A DNA stretch of 64,000 bases from Canna indica. Taxonomy: Eukaryota > Streptophyta > Magnoliopsida > Zingiberales > Cannaceae. Below the pieces are notes generated by a model. The model saw only the letters and a program-made list of their open reading frames with translations, was not told the origin of the DNA and did not search any database. The DNA lies in the NCBI GenBank assembly GCA_034359265.1, contig CP136890.1, forward strand, positions 98,915,501 to 98,979,500. The letters run 5' to 3'. Position 1 is the stretch's first letter, and each line of letters starts with the position of its first letter. The position numbers were made by a program, and so were the translations under genes. Below are positions 26,601 through 37,282 of the stretch, one piece after another.

Positions 26601-26800
26601 AACTTTTCTTGGATGTCCATCATTATGTGTTGCAGAGAAACAAAAAGTAAGAATCATTGTGTATGGCAAGCAATTGGAGTCTGGAGAGACAAGAAATGAG
26701 TGAAATTGCAGCAGCCTTTCCAATCATCAAACTCAACTGTAGTTCACTAGTTCAACAACCAAGAAATGAGTGAAATTTTCCCAAAAAGTGAAACTATATA
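23641..26800. other. Intergenic, upstream of the AHL gene
   Basis: This stretch contains the AHL promoter and 5' UTR region, AT-rich DNA and a CATG repeat block at about 24697-24712. An open frame at 25815-26318 (167 codons, Cys-rich) has no recognisable domain and no coding-like context, so I do not call it a gene. Nothing else was identified. Confidence 0.5.
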
Positions 26801-27259
26801 AATTAACTGAATACATTCTAAATTAACTTTAAACATTGTCTCAATGAATCAAATTCAAAATAATATTAAATTATATTCTAAATTTTGATATTGATCTCAA
26901 TTATATTCTCTCGTCATCTCCGTTAACTGCATGACGTGGCATGCCCACGTGAAATAAAATATTATTATTTTTTACACATTATTAAAAAAAAATTAATATA
27001 TATATTAAAAAAACTTTATTTACCACGTGGAAGGATTTTTTTTAAAAAAAATATTTTTTTATTTATTTTTAATGATGCGTAAAAAATATAATATTTTATT
27101 CCACGTGAACATATCATATCATGTAGTTAACGAAGATGACGACGAATAAATGACGAGATGTTATAATTGAGATTAATATCAAAGTTCAGAATGTAATTTA
27201 ATATTATTTCGAATTTAATCACAGACAATGTACAAAATTCATAATGTATTCAAATAATT
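26801..27259. mobile_element. Long-terminal-inverted-repeat foldback element
   Basis: The outer ~160 bp on each side are inverted copies. The left side reads tgaatacattctaaattaac, then an ataatattaaattayattct block, then gatattgatctcaattata; the right side carries the complement of each in reverse order. The centre is AT-rich with poly-A/T and cacgtg (E-box/G-box-like) motifs. No coding capacity and no clear target duplication was seen, so the family (possibly Mutator-like because of the long arms) is uncertain. Confidence 0.75.
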
Positions 27260-27717
27260 ACCCTGCATAGAAAGGTGACGGATGCTAGCTTAAGTTAGAA
27301 AGATCCTTCACTTAATTATAATCCTATCTTTACATGAAAACATGCTTACATTAACTAGATAAACAATGTTCTTCCACTATAGATCAGTTCCTTTGCACAA
27401 GGAGACTCATCCGCATGACAATTCTTTTCTATCGAGGAAACATTACAGTAATCTCCAGCTGGCAATCATGAATCCAACATCTCCTCAACCTTTCACCTCA
27501 GTCTGCTCACAGGCACCAGCAAAATCTTCTTTTACAACAAGAACAGCTGAATGCATGGCCCCTTTTCTAACTTTGCAAATACAGCAGCGTTATATGCACA
27601 TTCCATGTCTCCTCACTTCATCCATTTGCCCCGCCTTTTGTAACGTACAAAGGCCGAGCGGAAGCGTGAGGCGATGGTCTATATAGTAGACAGTGAAGCA
27701 GAAGGGAGACCAAGAAG

Positions 27718-29545
27718 CTAAGAACATGACTTGATCAACCCCAAATTATACAGATTTCTCCTAACTAAACTGCCTAAATACAAGAGCCCGATACCAACAC
27801 CACCCTGAGATTGAGATTCTTCCCGTCCAATTGAATCCTTGCGGCAGAACCGCGGCCTTTGCTCCTCCTTCACCTTTAGGCACTCCAAACCGATGATTTC
27901 CCTGACGGCTTCAATCGCCTGCGGATCCGCTGGTTGCCCGGTGGCGTCTGTCACGCAGAAGACATCCGATGCCATATCACCCTTCGTCGACACCTCTGCT
28001 CTTGTCACCAGAAGCCCATTCTCCCGGAAAGTTCGGGTTACGTCGGAGAGAAGCCCCGGCCGGTCTGGCATGCAAAGTTCCAACCTTGTGCTCTGTTATC
28101 ACCCACAGCATCAGAATTATCATCAATTTGGACAAACTGATATAACGTTGAGGTCTTTTACAGATACGGTTTAGCAGTTTACCTCTGATGCTCTCCTCTC
28201 GATGGCTGCTTGCAAGCATTGGATCACTCGTTGCCTCTCTGCTTCTGAACTGATTGGGCTACCATCCTTGTGCCTTATATATAACTCCTAAATAGAATGA
28301 ACAAGAATGTGATTAGCCTCAAAACTGAGAGAGATCGAAGATTTATAAGGGTTATAAATCAAAGGGAAAAACATCGAACCTGTTGAGCTAAATCACCATC
28401 AGTGTCGATGGTCCCGTGGAAGACCACATACTCCATATCAGTCAATGTGCATACAATGTCGAACAACAGCTTTGGCCGGTCCTGACACTGCACGTTGACA
28501 ACGGAGTATCCTCGCTCGAGCCAGTTCTGCACCGAGACGGAGGATGACGGCACAGGCGGTGAGGAGCTGCGCTCGTAGTCGCGGTCGGCGAGCATCAGCT
28601 GGTGGAGGCGGCGGTCGACATTGGTGACGGCCATGGAAGTGACGGCGGTCTTGGCGCCGCGGACGTCATGGTCCCCCTTGAGGACGTGTCGGAGGCGGGA
28701 CTCGACACGGTGGATCCTCTGCGCGTCTTCAATGGGCGAGCCGGAGAGCTCGTCCTTGACGAAGAGGAGGCAGGCGATGCGGCCGTTGTGAGTCCATACC
28801 GTGGCCTCCGCCACCCCGCAATGGAGGTCGGCGAGAACGGCGAAGACCTCGGAGAGGAGACCCGGGCGGTCGGTGCCAGTTAGCTCCAAGGTCGTGAGCC
28901 CTTCGCATCCCTGGGTTTTCTTCATTTCCGGAATCCCAGTGTCCAAGGACTGCGTTAAAATTAAGAATCTCAAGTTTAGAGCTGAAGGTTAAAAAAGATT
29001 GGAATTTTTAGCAGCTAATTGATCGAAATGGGCAGAGAAGAAGCAAGTTTTTGACCTGCTCGAGACAGGAAATAACGCTGTCATCCGTGAGCTTGTGGCC
29101 GAACTGGTCAGTGACATGGAAGACGTCCATGAACCAGCGGCCATCGGACGAGATGTAAGCCTTCTTGACGGATAGATTGAGATCGGTGAGCACCTGGATG
29201 GCTTCAAGGAGAACGCCGTGTTTCTTCGACGCGCTATCGACCTGTCGACGGGTTCCCAATTCGATTAGAACAACAAAAAAGGACGAGTACGGACGCCACA
29301 TTAATTTGGACAGCACAAATTGGGAGCTTTAACTCCTTACCTTGACGAGAGTCGCAGTCGGACAGACAGCATTGTCGATGACGACCCTGAATCGGTACAA
29401 CAAACAAAAAGAAATTAATCGACCATACTCGAGGTAGAAAACAAAAGCTCGAGAAGAAAGTACCAAATCCCCATTTAGATTACCTGGGGTTGTTCATTCT
29501 GATCACGAGCTTCTCATACTCATCCAGGTTCGTCGGCCACTCCAT
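27718..29545 (-). CDS. ACT domain repeat protein (ACR4/ACR5-like)
   Basis: Plant ACR proteins are built almost entirely of ACT domains, small ligand-binding folds also found in amino-acid-regulated enzymes and bacterial GlnD. They are considered amino-acid sensors; no catalytic domain is present. Exons in transcript order: 29545-29484, 29386-29341, 29241-29056, 28949-28380, 28287-28183, 28092-27718 (TAG). All are in phase, giving 447 aa, the usual length for ACR4/5. Four ACT repeats are visible: about residues 25-98; 117-190 with [12 protein letters not shown]; 245-315 with [12 protein letters not shown]; and 326-400 with [11 protein letters not shown]. The recurring (D)RPGLL-type turn is the ACT ligand-site signature. 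The start is the ATG at 29545, beginning [13 protein letters not shown]. The gene stands alone. The upstream 300 bp are GC-rich. No lesions were seen. Confidence 0.93.
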
Positions 29546-31779
29546 CACCTTCTCTTCTTCCGACTTTGCGAACACTCGCTTCACCAATTTGCTCAAAGAA
29601 GAGAAGAAGCCAAACTGTCTTCTCCTCCGCTTCGAGCTCGTCGCTCCCTCTCGCTCCGCCTAGCACGGCTTTATTCACGAGGCTTTCGAGAGGACAAAGC
29701 AGAGAAGACGAAAGAAAGCGTTCGAAGGATCCGCCGCTGGCGTCCCGCTCCAACTCCAGGCCACCCTTTTTGTCTTTTGTGCCTTCTACTCTCGAGCAAC
29801 CATGGAACTAATCGCTTTTTAACTTCAAGCGAGCGGCACCGGTATTTAAAAGCCCCAACAACACAACTCCAAGTCGAACCGGGCCGGGGCGGGGGCCACC
29901 CGGTCACCCGACCCGAGTCAAGCCAGCTCACGAGGCAACACGGACAGGGTGGGTCGCGTCACTTTGCCTTTGACTTTGCTTCGCTTTGGGGCGAAGACAC
30001 AGCGCGCCACGAGGGATCGCGTGCGACCACGTGGGTCGGTCCGGTTCGTAATGCGGCTTAAATCGGCCGGTCCGACCAAATCGCTTTAAAGCCTTGCCGC
30101 CCGTATCATAAAATATCAATCGGCGGCGATTCCCCTTTTGTGGCGTCGTTATCGCTTTTTTCCGATGGCAATGGTAAATTGGTAAATATATTTTCTCAAA
30201 TTAAAAAAAAAAAGACGTGCCTGCCGTGCCAAAGCTTAGCATTAATGAAGGTAGAAACTTCTGATCAATGCTGCCACGTGGAGGGATAATAAATGAGATC
30301 CAGCGGATGCAGTTGCGAACTCGCCAGTTCGTGCGAGGAGGGCCATGCAAACCGCGTGCGACGTGCGATGATGTGGCTAACCGGATCAATTAATGAAGCA
30401 GCAGTTGTTTGGGATGGAAAATGTCAGATGCGCTCCAATAAGAAATAAGCGCGACAGGCGTAGTTGGCGAGTGATGGGCCTCCATAAAGTTCCCTGCGCT
30501 GCGCGTACGCACTCTCGGGCGACCGGACGCCGACATGTCCGCAGTAAACATAACGGGTGTCGGAAACTTAATTTGCTCAAATATGAAAATGTAATTATTA
30601 CTAGAGGTAGGTAATTAATTAATTAAGAAATTTAGAAAGCATATGGTGCTGTAGTTAATTAATTAATTAATTAATTAATGGGGCAAAGCAGAAGCCGCAT
30701 GGACCGGAATGCATGCCCGCATGCGGTGTTGGTAGTTGGAGGTGCGTGGCACGCAGTGTTCATGGCAAGATTTGTCAACCCAGACGTGCTGAAATCTGCT
30801 TGATGAAATGTCAAAGCACGCTTGCAGGATTTGGTTTTTGCCACACAAAGTCAGAACTTAAATTAAGCGTGCGGATGATTCGTGAGCTAAGATTTTTTCA
30901 ACAAAAAAATGTTAAATAACTCGTTGATAATATTAATTTAGAGTAATTAAATTCAAGGGGATTAATATAATTAATGAGACGGTGTTATAAATGTGAGTTG
31001 TGAGTCGATTAGTTGTCTGACCCCAGCAGTTTTTAAGAGCCGCTTGACCTTTTTCATTGATGAATATGAGTGGGTGTAAGCAAGGTATATTCCAGCTGCA
31101 TGCAGCACTAACTAATATATGTTCCAGTTCATGGATATCTTGCCGAATGCTATTAATTAATCGTGAGCAGAGCTTGGTTGATGCCTCGATCAATTTGAAT
31201 CGATATTGATAATTAAAGTAATAAATGCATGATATTTGAAGGCGTGACATATATAATTCGTACATGCTTGTGAGGTGCCATCCCATCATATTATATTATA
31301 TTATAAAAAGTAAATAAGTAATTAAGGGTCGTCCTGTATTCGTGTACTTGGTTTCAGCAACTGTAGTTTAAAATGCACCCCAGTGTAGTGGCAAGGTGCA
31401 TGATACATGGAATCAATACCTCCCATCAGAATGGCTTGCATTTCACTGTATGGGTCATGTCAGCATGGGCAGAAGATGAGCACCGGATGTCTGCAGTCAA
31501 CCCTGGACGTATTGATTGCATCGATCAAATTGGTGAACTAATTATGAACCAGTACCTGCAATTAATTTAAATACAATGGCCGGCGGAGTTTGAACTTTGA
31601 AGTCACTCTTCGCTCTCAAATTAATTAAGAAGAGAACATACAATGACGAAAATTAACCCTCAAGGCATGTATACTTAAAAACAAAAATTGAAGTCATTGC
31701 TGAGGGAGTATAAGTACAATTTTCGAAAATACAAAGGACGAAAGTGTAATTTGCCTTTGAGAACAAATCTTACTGATCG

Positions 31780-31885
31780 AGCGGCAGGTGGCCCAGCCCA
31801 ACAAATTAAAGTCCAACGGCCCAGAAAATTCAAGCCACGTAATCACATTGCCACATCAGCACTGTCAGCCTATAAGAGAGAGAGA
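31780..31885 (+). promoter_or_regulatory. Possible orphan promoter with site II-like GGCCCA motifs
   Basis: Within about 100 bp there are TGGCCCAGCCCA (31789-31800), ACGGCCCAG (31816-31824) and a TATA-like tataagagag (31871-31880), followed by a GA tract. Clustered GGCCCA/AGCCCA elements just upstream of a start site are typical of plant housekeeping promoters. A possible first exon follows (ATG at 31936, MDYSLFSANQ, then gtaagg), but no second exon was recognised. Confidence 0.25.
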
Positions 31886-32739
31886 GAGATGCCGATCCCT
31901 TCATCAGAATCGAAAGCTTTTCGCCATCACCCGCATGGATTATTCTCTCTTCTCTGCCAACCAAGTCGTCGTCGTCATCTTCGTAAGGAAAACAGCGCCC
32001 GCCCGGGATGCTCGCTAGCTGATACCTGATCAACGATCGGCTGCTTCAATTCTCAATCTCAAAGCGGAGTTGACTCGCCGACAGCGAAAGCCTACGGCGT
32101 ACATTGTGTGGATTCGAGGCGGACGGTCGTCGGAAGTGCATGCTGCCGTTCACATGGTCATTTTCCTTCCTCTCCGGATTTATACGCGCGCGCGCAAATT
32201 GCAACTGCGTAATTAATCGTGAACAGGACAACGAAATGTTGACACGTGTGTTAATTCTTAATTAATTGATGTAACGTGCGAGCTGTTTATTTCGGTTTCG
32301 TGTGATTGCGGATTATAAATTATTTTGACTTGAGTTTGAGGATGATATATAACGGACAAGGTATTAATTTATCCTTAAGATATAGTGGAAAGAGCTTATT
32401 TACTCTTCATATTGCTTTGACTTAAAATTATCCAAATATTCCAAAAACAGTTGTTACGCTGCCCTCGGCAGGAACAACATCACGAGCTGACGTGTCCGTC
32501 ACGAAAACAATCACTTGGCGAGTCACCTACAAAATGTATTATTTTGCCTCTAGTATTTGTCTAAAGACTATTTTACTGTGAAATTATTCTATTTTCGAAA
32601 TATTGTCCGTGTCTTATTCACGATGTTGTCGTCATATTTGACGTATCGAATTTTAATTAAAATGCCCTCCACATTAACGTGTCCTCACATCTCACAAACT
32701 CATCATCTCGCCGAGATCGCTATCTATATTTCCCGATGC

Positions 32740-32834
32740 GCAAAGGGCACGGTGACGCATGGTCATCCACCGACCATGCATGTCTTCATCGTCCTCCTCA
32801 CGTCGGTCTACGATCACATCATCGTGCCCTTTGC
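32740..32834. repeat. Nested hairpin
   Basis: Outer arms GCAAAGGGCACGGTGA (32740-32755) and TCATCGTGCCCTTTGC (32819-32834) pair with one mismatch. Inside them, GCATGGTC (32757-32764) and GACCATGC (32772-32779) form a second perfect stem with a 7-nt loop. It could be a transposon core or a foldback transcript; no known miRNA was recognised. Confidence 0.7.
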
Positions 32835-33162
32835 TTGCCGGGTGACGTGGTCGGTGGGATGTGAGTCCCACGTTGATGTGAATGATATTTTAATAAAAAA
32901 TATTTGTGTTTCAAAAAAATCTAAGGGGGCAAAATAGTATTTTTGACTTGACGGGTTAGTTGATTGTATCAGTGAAGTGAATGAAACGTCGTATGATGTC
33001 AGAGGCAATATAGTAAATTAGTAACAAATTTTGAAATTTCTTAGATAATTTGGAGCCAAAAGCAACGTGGGTGGAAAATAAGCTATTTCTGCTTAACGTG
33101 ACGTGAGGGGTAAATTAGTACATTCTCTATGTATATAACTAAATTTAGTGATATATATATAT

Positions 33163-33702
33163 TAGGGGTGAGCGGGTCCGGGTACCCTATAATTTTTATG
33201 ATACCCGGACCCTACCCTATATAGGACCGGTTCTTATATTTTGGACCCGGACCCTACCCTGTTGGAATCTAAAATTGGACCCTATCCGGAATCATCGGTT
33301 CCGGGTACCCTATTGGATCACCTATTTAATTTTATTAGTGTGAATAGAAAATAATGAATTAATGAATGAAAGAATTTGTTAATGTTCACTATAATTTTTA
33401 TTATTATTTTGTGGCAAAAATAGTAATATATGTAGTGTAACTAATAAATTATATTGAGAAATTGCAAATAGGCTTCTAATTAAATATATCTATTATCTAA
33501 TATATCGGATTCGAGTTAAATAATTAAATATATATAACTTGGTACTGGTTCCAGGTCCCGACGTGTTGGACCTGAAATCGGAACCGATTTTAATCGATTC
33601 CTTGATTTGTTATCCGGACTTAATTTGGCTCTACCCGGAACCTACCCGATCGGGTCAATTCCAACCGGTTCCAGGTCTACCCGATACCCGTGCACACCCC
33701 TA
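33163..33702. mobile_element. hAT-type MITE with GGGTACCC/CCGG subterminal repeats
   Basis: A 540-bp element with inverted ends TAGGGGTGAGC and GCACACCCCTA. It is flanked by 8-bp near-identical repeats atatatat (33155-33162) and gtatatat (33703-33710). The subterminal regions are rich in GGACCC, GGGTACCC and CCGGTTCC-type repeats. The centre is AT-rich and there is no coding capacity. Confidence 0.8.
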
Positions 33703-33740
33703 GTATATATGGTGAAATTAATTAATTATACATTAATAAA

Positions 33741-33813
33741 TCCATTGTTGTCTAGTTCGGATAGGATATCTAGCTTTCACCCAGATGACTTGGGTTCAAA
33801 TCTCGACAATGTA
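33741..33813 (+). tRNA. tRNA-Glu(UUC)-like sequence, probably a pseudogene or SINE head
   Basis: The 73-bp stretch follows eukaryotic nuclear tRNA-Glu closely. The acceptor arms tccattg/caatgta pair except for one position. A D-arm gtctagttcggatagga, an anticodon loop ctttcac with TTC at 33776-33778, and a B-box-like ggttcaaatc in the T arm are present. An A-C mismatch in the anticodon stem (tctag/ccaga), the acceptor mismatch and weakened T-stem pairs argue that it is decayed. It is 38 bp beyond a MITE. Confidence 0.65.
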
Positions 33814-33814
33814 A

Positions 33815-33820
33815 TTTTTT
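33815..33820 (+). terminator. T6 run, RNA polymerase III terminator
   Basis: Six Ts begin 2 bp after the tRNA-Glu-like sequence, where a Pol III terminator is expected. Confidence 0.5.
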
Positions 33821-33963
33821 CTATCCTTTAAAAAATTAATGATGCATTAATCAGGGTAAGAGTTTGGGAGAAGCTTAAGAGATAGTACTCGCACATATAG
33901 AATATACCTGATTAATCAGATTCCTCTCGGACCACAACTGCTGCCATTGGATTTAAGGATATA

Positions 33964-35395
33964 CTAGCAAATTAAGTGCCCGCGCGATGCGTCGAGCTAA
34001 CAAATAATTTTAAGTAAAGTCATGCTTTTGAAAAAAAATTGATCGATTTCTTGATGGAGTCATGGAAGAAATTGGGGATGCAAGCAAATTAGTTTCGTGC
34101 TCGATATACATTGAAGAAAGTATGCATGCATGATCTATTAACTAAGCTTTGGATAAGCGAAGTTTGCGAAGAAATTATTGTAATTTGCAATCATTAATAG
34201 TAAAGTGGAAATTTAAGTTTCCTAAAAAATAGTATAAACTATATTTATGTGTCTTAGAAGCAAGGCAAGAGCCTAAATATGTGAATAAATAAAAAAGAGT
34301 GCAAGATGCTTGTATTATCTATGACAGCACCCATCAGTCAATCTAAATTGGTGCATGACAATTCAAAAAATAATTTCCGAGTAGATAATATATTATGCAT
34401 GTCGAAATAGGTAGCTGTGAGTCAAACAGATATATACACTTATATTAAAGTAAAATCCTGACATATAAACATGATTGGATGACAAAGTCAGCAAGCTAAC
34501 AAAAAAAGTTTTTGAAGATGCTAATTCAAAATATGCAAGACTTGCAAACTGCATTAAAATATTTACATTGGTTCAAAATGGATAAAAGATGCAATTAGAC
34601 GATCTTCATAATGAATACGACATGTTTGCTGCTTTCGGAGAGTGGAAGTAGGTGCGTTGCTTGAATCCGAGGCAAACAGTACACTTGATTTCAGTTAAAT
34701 AACGATGAAAACTTTGATAAGCAAAATAATGTTCTTGCGTTTGCAAATAATCTACTCGACAACTTATAGTTTTAGTTTTACCTAAAAGCTTGTGCAAATC
34801 ATTTTTTGGCTGCATGTTCTTGTTTGATGTGCGACAAATCTCTTTATATTTCATCCGATCCTGAACTGGATGATTATAGTTCAAATTTTATAATTGGTAA
34901 TTGAATGAAATGCAATAAGTAAATGCCTTGAAAAAGTTAAAGTGAAGAATACTAACGTGATCTTTGATTTTTTGTTTGGGCTTTCTTAAGCAAATAACTC
35001 CTTTTGCACTTGATGTAGCTGCTTGAGTTCATCTGGAGATGTTAGAAGCAAGTCACGATGCGGCAACGGTGCACTTTTCGATACATTTAGTGGAGTTTCT
35101 GATTGAGTAGTTGATGGGGCAAGCAATGCAATGGTAGGTTGGCAGCTAGCATGCTTAAGAATTGTTATAGTAACTTTGAACTTTGGAGTGTCTGTTCGAG
35201 TGTTTTGAGCATATGGAATTACATGAAATAGATGTGTTGTTTCAATGAGAAGTGTAATTTTTTGTGGCAGTTTGTCGAGCCTTGTGTCGGATATTGCTAA
35301 TAATTGTTTAATCGTCTCTCCAATCAAGTCTTGAACTACATTTCCCGTTATTACAAATTGTGTAGTTCATGTTTCCTCTTGCACAATTGTTGAGA
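33964..35395 (-). mobile_element. Probable Helitron remnant (minus strand)
   Basis: On the minus strand a GC-rich, weakly palindromic block (33978-33997) is followed about 10 bp later by CTAG (33964-33967) and a host T. This matches a Helitron 3' end: hairpin, then CTRR, insertion before T. The same strand upstream carries an RPA-like fragment, which plant Helitrons often encode. No helicase and no 5' TC end were found, so the right limit given here is only the end of the RPA-like similarity. Confidence 0.45.
34986..35395 (-). pseudogene. RPA1-like single-strand-DNA-binding (OB-fold) fragment
   Basis: The minus-strand frame contains TTQFVITGNVVQDLIGETI, then KQLLAISDTRLDKLPQKI, then a FHVIPYAQNTRT segment. 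This is the pattern of the C-terminal OB fold of replication protein A large-subunit-like proteins from plant Helitrons and their host relatives (…LIG..…LL.IS…LP…). An in-frame TGA interrupts it near the beginning and there is no ATG. The downstream part (34986-35100) is Thr/Pro/Ser-rich and unrecognised. It could also be a decayed host RPA1-like gene. Confidence 0.5.
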
Positions 35396-36135
35396 GTCGA
35401 AACCTACACGAATATATAAAGTTTAATGCTTGAAAAGGCACAATATATGCACAATATATATGTGTATATTATCATCAACTTCTAGTTAAGCATTTTAATT
35501 GAATCAATAATTTTGGGCCTATCAAGCACGGAATCAAGGATGAAATTTTTTTTTGGTATCAATGGTTTAAGGGGAGAGCAAAAAGGATTTAAAGATAATA
35601 TTTCATTTTTTTATTAAACCCTTCGCCGGCCCAAAATCATATTCAGAATATACATTGAGGATTCTAGGTTTCGCATCTATTTCGATATATAGTCAATTAT
35701 CTCTTTCATCTCTATTGCATGGAGTATTAACTCAAATCGCATGGAGTTTTTCCAATACCAGTTCAACTTCTTCTGGTGTTCAGGCGAGCGAATAAACCTC
35801 TCAACATTTTACTTAGTTAAAAAAGTTAATTAGTTTCTTTCAATTCTTGTAGCTAGCTTGTAGTAGGAGTGTAATTAAATAGATGATCATATATATGTGT
35901 AATCTTCTGTGTATCTGTACAATTAATGCTTACTTTGATTCTCTCAATAGAAACCTAGTTCTGTCGTTGTTTCTTTTAAGCCGTACTCTTCTTGAGTAGT
36001 GTTACTTGTGATACATCAATTGTGTGTTCTGTATTCATCACCGGGCAACATAGATTGTTTCTTCCTTCAGAAATGCTATTCTTTTGAACTGACGTCTCCA
36101 TTTCTCAAGATATTTCAGAAGAGAAAGCGCAACAA

Positions 36136-36933
36136 ATGGATCGAAGAAGAGTTCAGCAGCTCCAACAATCGCTGCAACAGCAACACGTCCAACAGCGGCA
36201 GCAGCACAGAATCGAACAAGAGTTAAGCAGCATCGTACACCCCGGCGTCATAGCCGAAAACGATGACAGCAACAACAACGACGGCAGCAACAACTCCAAC
36301 GGCGCCGACGGGGAGCTCGCCCAGATGCCATCTCCTGGCAGCGGCGGCGGGCCGAGGCCACCCATCATCACCACCCGGGAGGACAGCGCCAACGCGCTGC
36401 GTCCCCACGTGATGGAGATCCCCGGCGGGAGGGACATCTTCGAAATCGTCGCCACCTTTGCACGCGGCCTGCAGCGCGGCGTCTGCGTCCTCAGCGGCAG
36501 CGGCACCGTCGCCAGCGTTACCATCCGGCAACCGACCTCCACCGGGACCATCACGCGCCCAGGCCCGTTCCAGATCCTGTCCCTCTCCGGGTCGTTCCTG
36601 CCGCCGCCCGCCCCGCCGGCTGCGACGACAGGGCTGACAGTCCACTTGGCGGGCGGGCTGGGGACGGTCGTCGGAGGGGCCGTGGCGGGCCCGCTGATAG
36701 CGTCGGGCCCTGTGATGATAGTGGTGGCGTCATTCGCGAACGCCACCTACGAGCGGCTGCCGCTCGAGGAGGAGGAAAATCTACAGGTGCAAGGGCCGCC
36801 AGTTGGGCCACCGCCCGGAATGGCGGGGCCTTCGGCGCCGCCGCCGCAGCTGCTGGATACCAACAACCCGGTTTTCCAAATGGTCCGTGGAGAACCGCCG
36901 GAGGGAGCCGTACTCCGTAAAATTGACAATTAA
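36136..36933 (+). CDS. AHL-type PPC-domain protein lacking the AT-hook core and GRFEIL motif
   Basis: An intronless 265-aa protein of the AHL clade A type. The N-terminus is Gln-rich (residues 7-30) and Asn-rich (43-56). [21 protein letters not shown] (75-95) begins the PPC/DUF296 domain, which runs to about 205 and includes [19 protein letters not shown] and [13 protein letters not shown], followed by [10 protein letters not shown] (205-214), all clade A hallmarks. In clade A proteins the residues before PPII carry the AT-hook core RGRPPG, ending in KPKPPII; here only [11 protein letters not shown] (68-77) remains. The trimer/partner motif GRFEIL reads GPFQIL (143-148). The frame is open, the composition is GC-rich like other coding genes here, and the ATG at 36136 is the first in frame. 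It may be a functional non-DNA-binding AHL or a gene starting to decay. Confidence 0.85.
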   Translation: MDRRRVQQLQQSLQQQHVQQRQQHRIEQELSSIVHPGVIAENDDSNNNDGSNNSNGADGELAQMPSPGSGGGPRPPIITTREDSANALRPHVMEIPGGRDIFEIVATFARGLQRGVCVLSGSGTVASVTIRQPTSTGTITRPGPFQILSLSGSFLPPPAPPAATTGLTVHLAGGLGTVVGGAVAGPLIASGPVMIVVASFANATYERLPLEEEENLQVQGPPVGPPPGMAGPSAPPPQLLDTNNPVFQMVRGEPPEGAVLRKIDN

Positions 36934-37200
36934 TTGATGATTAGTGTTTTTTGCTTCTCTTTTCTTCCCAGTTGATCGAATCAAATGTCGTCTTCTTCTT
37001 CTTCTTTAACAGATGCATGAGGTTAATTTGTTTTCTTGATAGTATCCATGGGATTTCTCTGTCGATTCCCCGAGTCTTCACGAGCCTTTTGCAGTTAACA
37101 ACATACATTGATCGACAATTAAACTTCTTGAAGCAAAACCTAGATATATATATATAGCGGCTTATATATATTGCTGTACATTAATTCTTCGTTTCATTAC

Positions 37201-37217
37201 CATGCATGCATGCATGC
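37201..37217. repeat. (CATG)4C run, RY-like
   Basis: Four CATG units plus C, 268 bp beyond the AHL stop codon. It contains overlapping CATGCATG (RY) motifs bound by B3 transcription factors. It may be a chance simple repeat. Confidence 0.6.
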
Positions 37218-37282
37218 AATAAAAAATTCTTCTGTTATATATATGATGTATATTAATCTTGTAAAATAGTATGTAATGAAGA

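Larger units (their letters stand above)
29546..33162. other. Gene-poor intergenic region
   Basis: The first ~500 bp (ACR promoter side) are GC-rich. The rest is AT-rich, with a (TTAA)n run at 30654-30679 and several G-box-like cacgtg/acgtg motifs. Candidate promoter motifs at 31780-31885 and a hairpin at 32740-32834 are listed separately. A weak TIR-like pair (tattttgcctct near 32538 and agaggcaatata near 33001) may bound another foldback element of about 480 bp. No gene was recognised. Confidence 0.5.

Noticed and set aside
36153..36811. Long antisense frames over the AHL gene
   Set aside because: GC-rich shadow frames of the plus-strand PPC coding sequence; no domain of their own.
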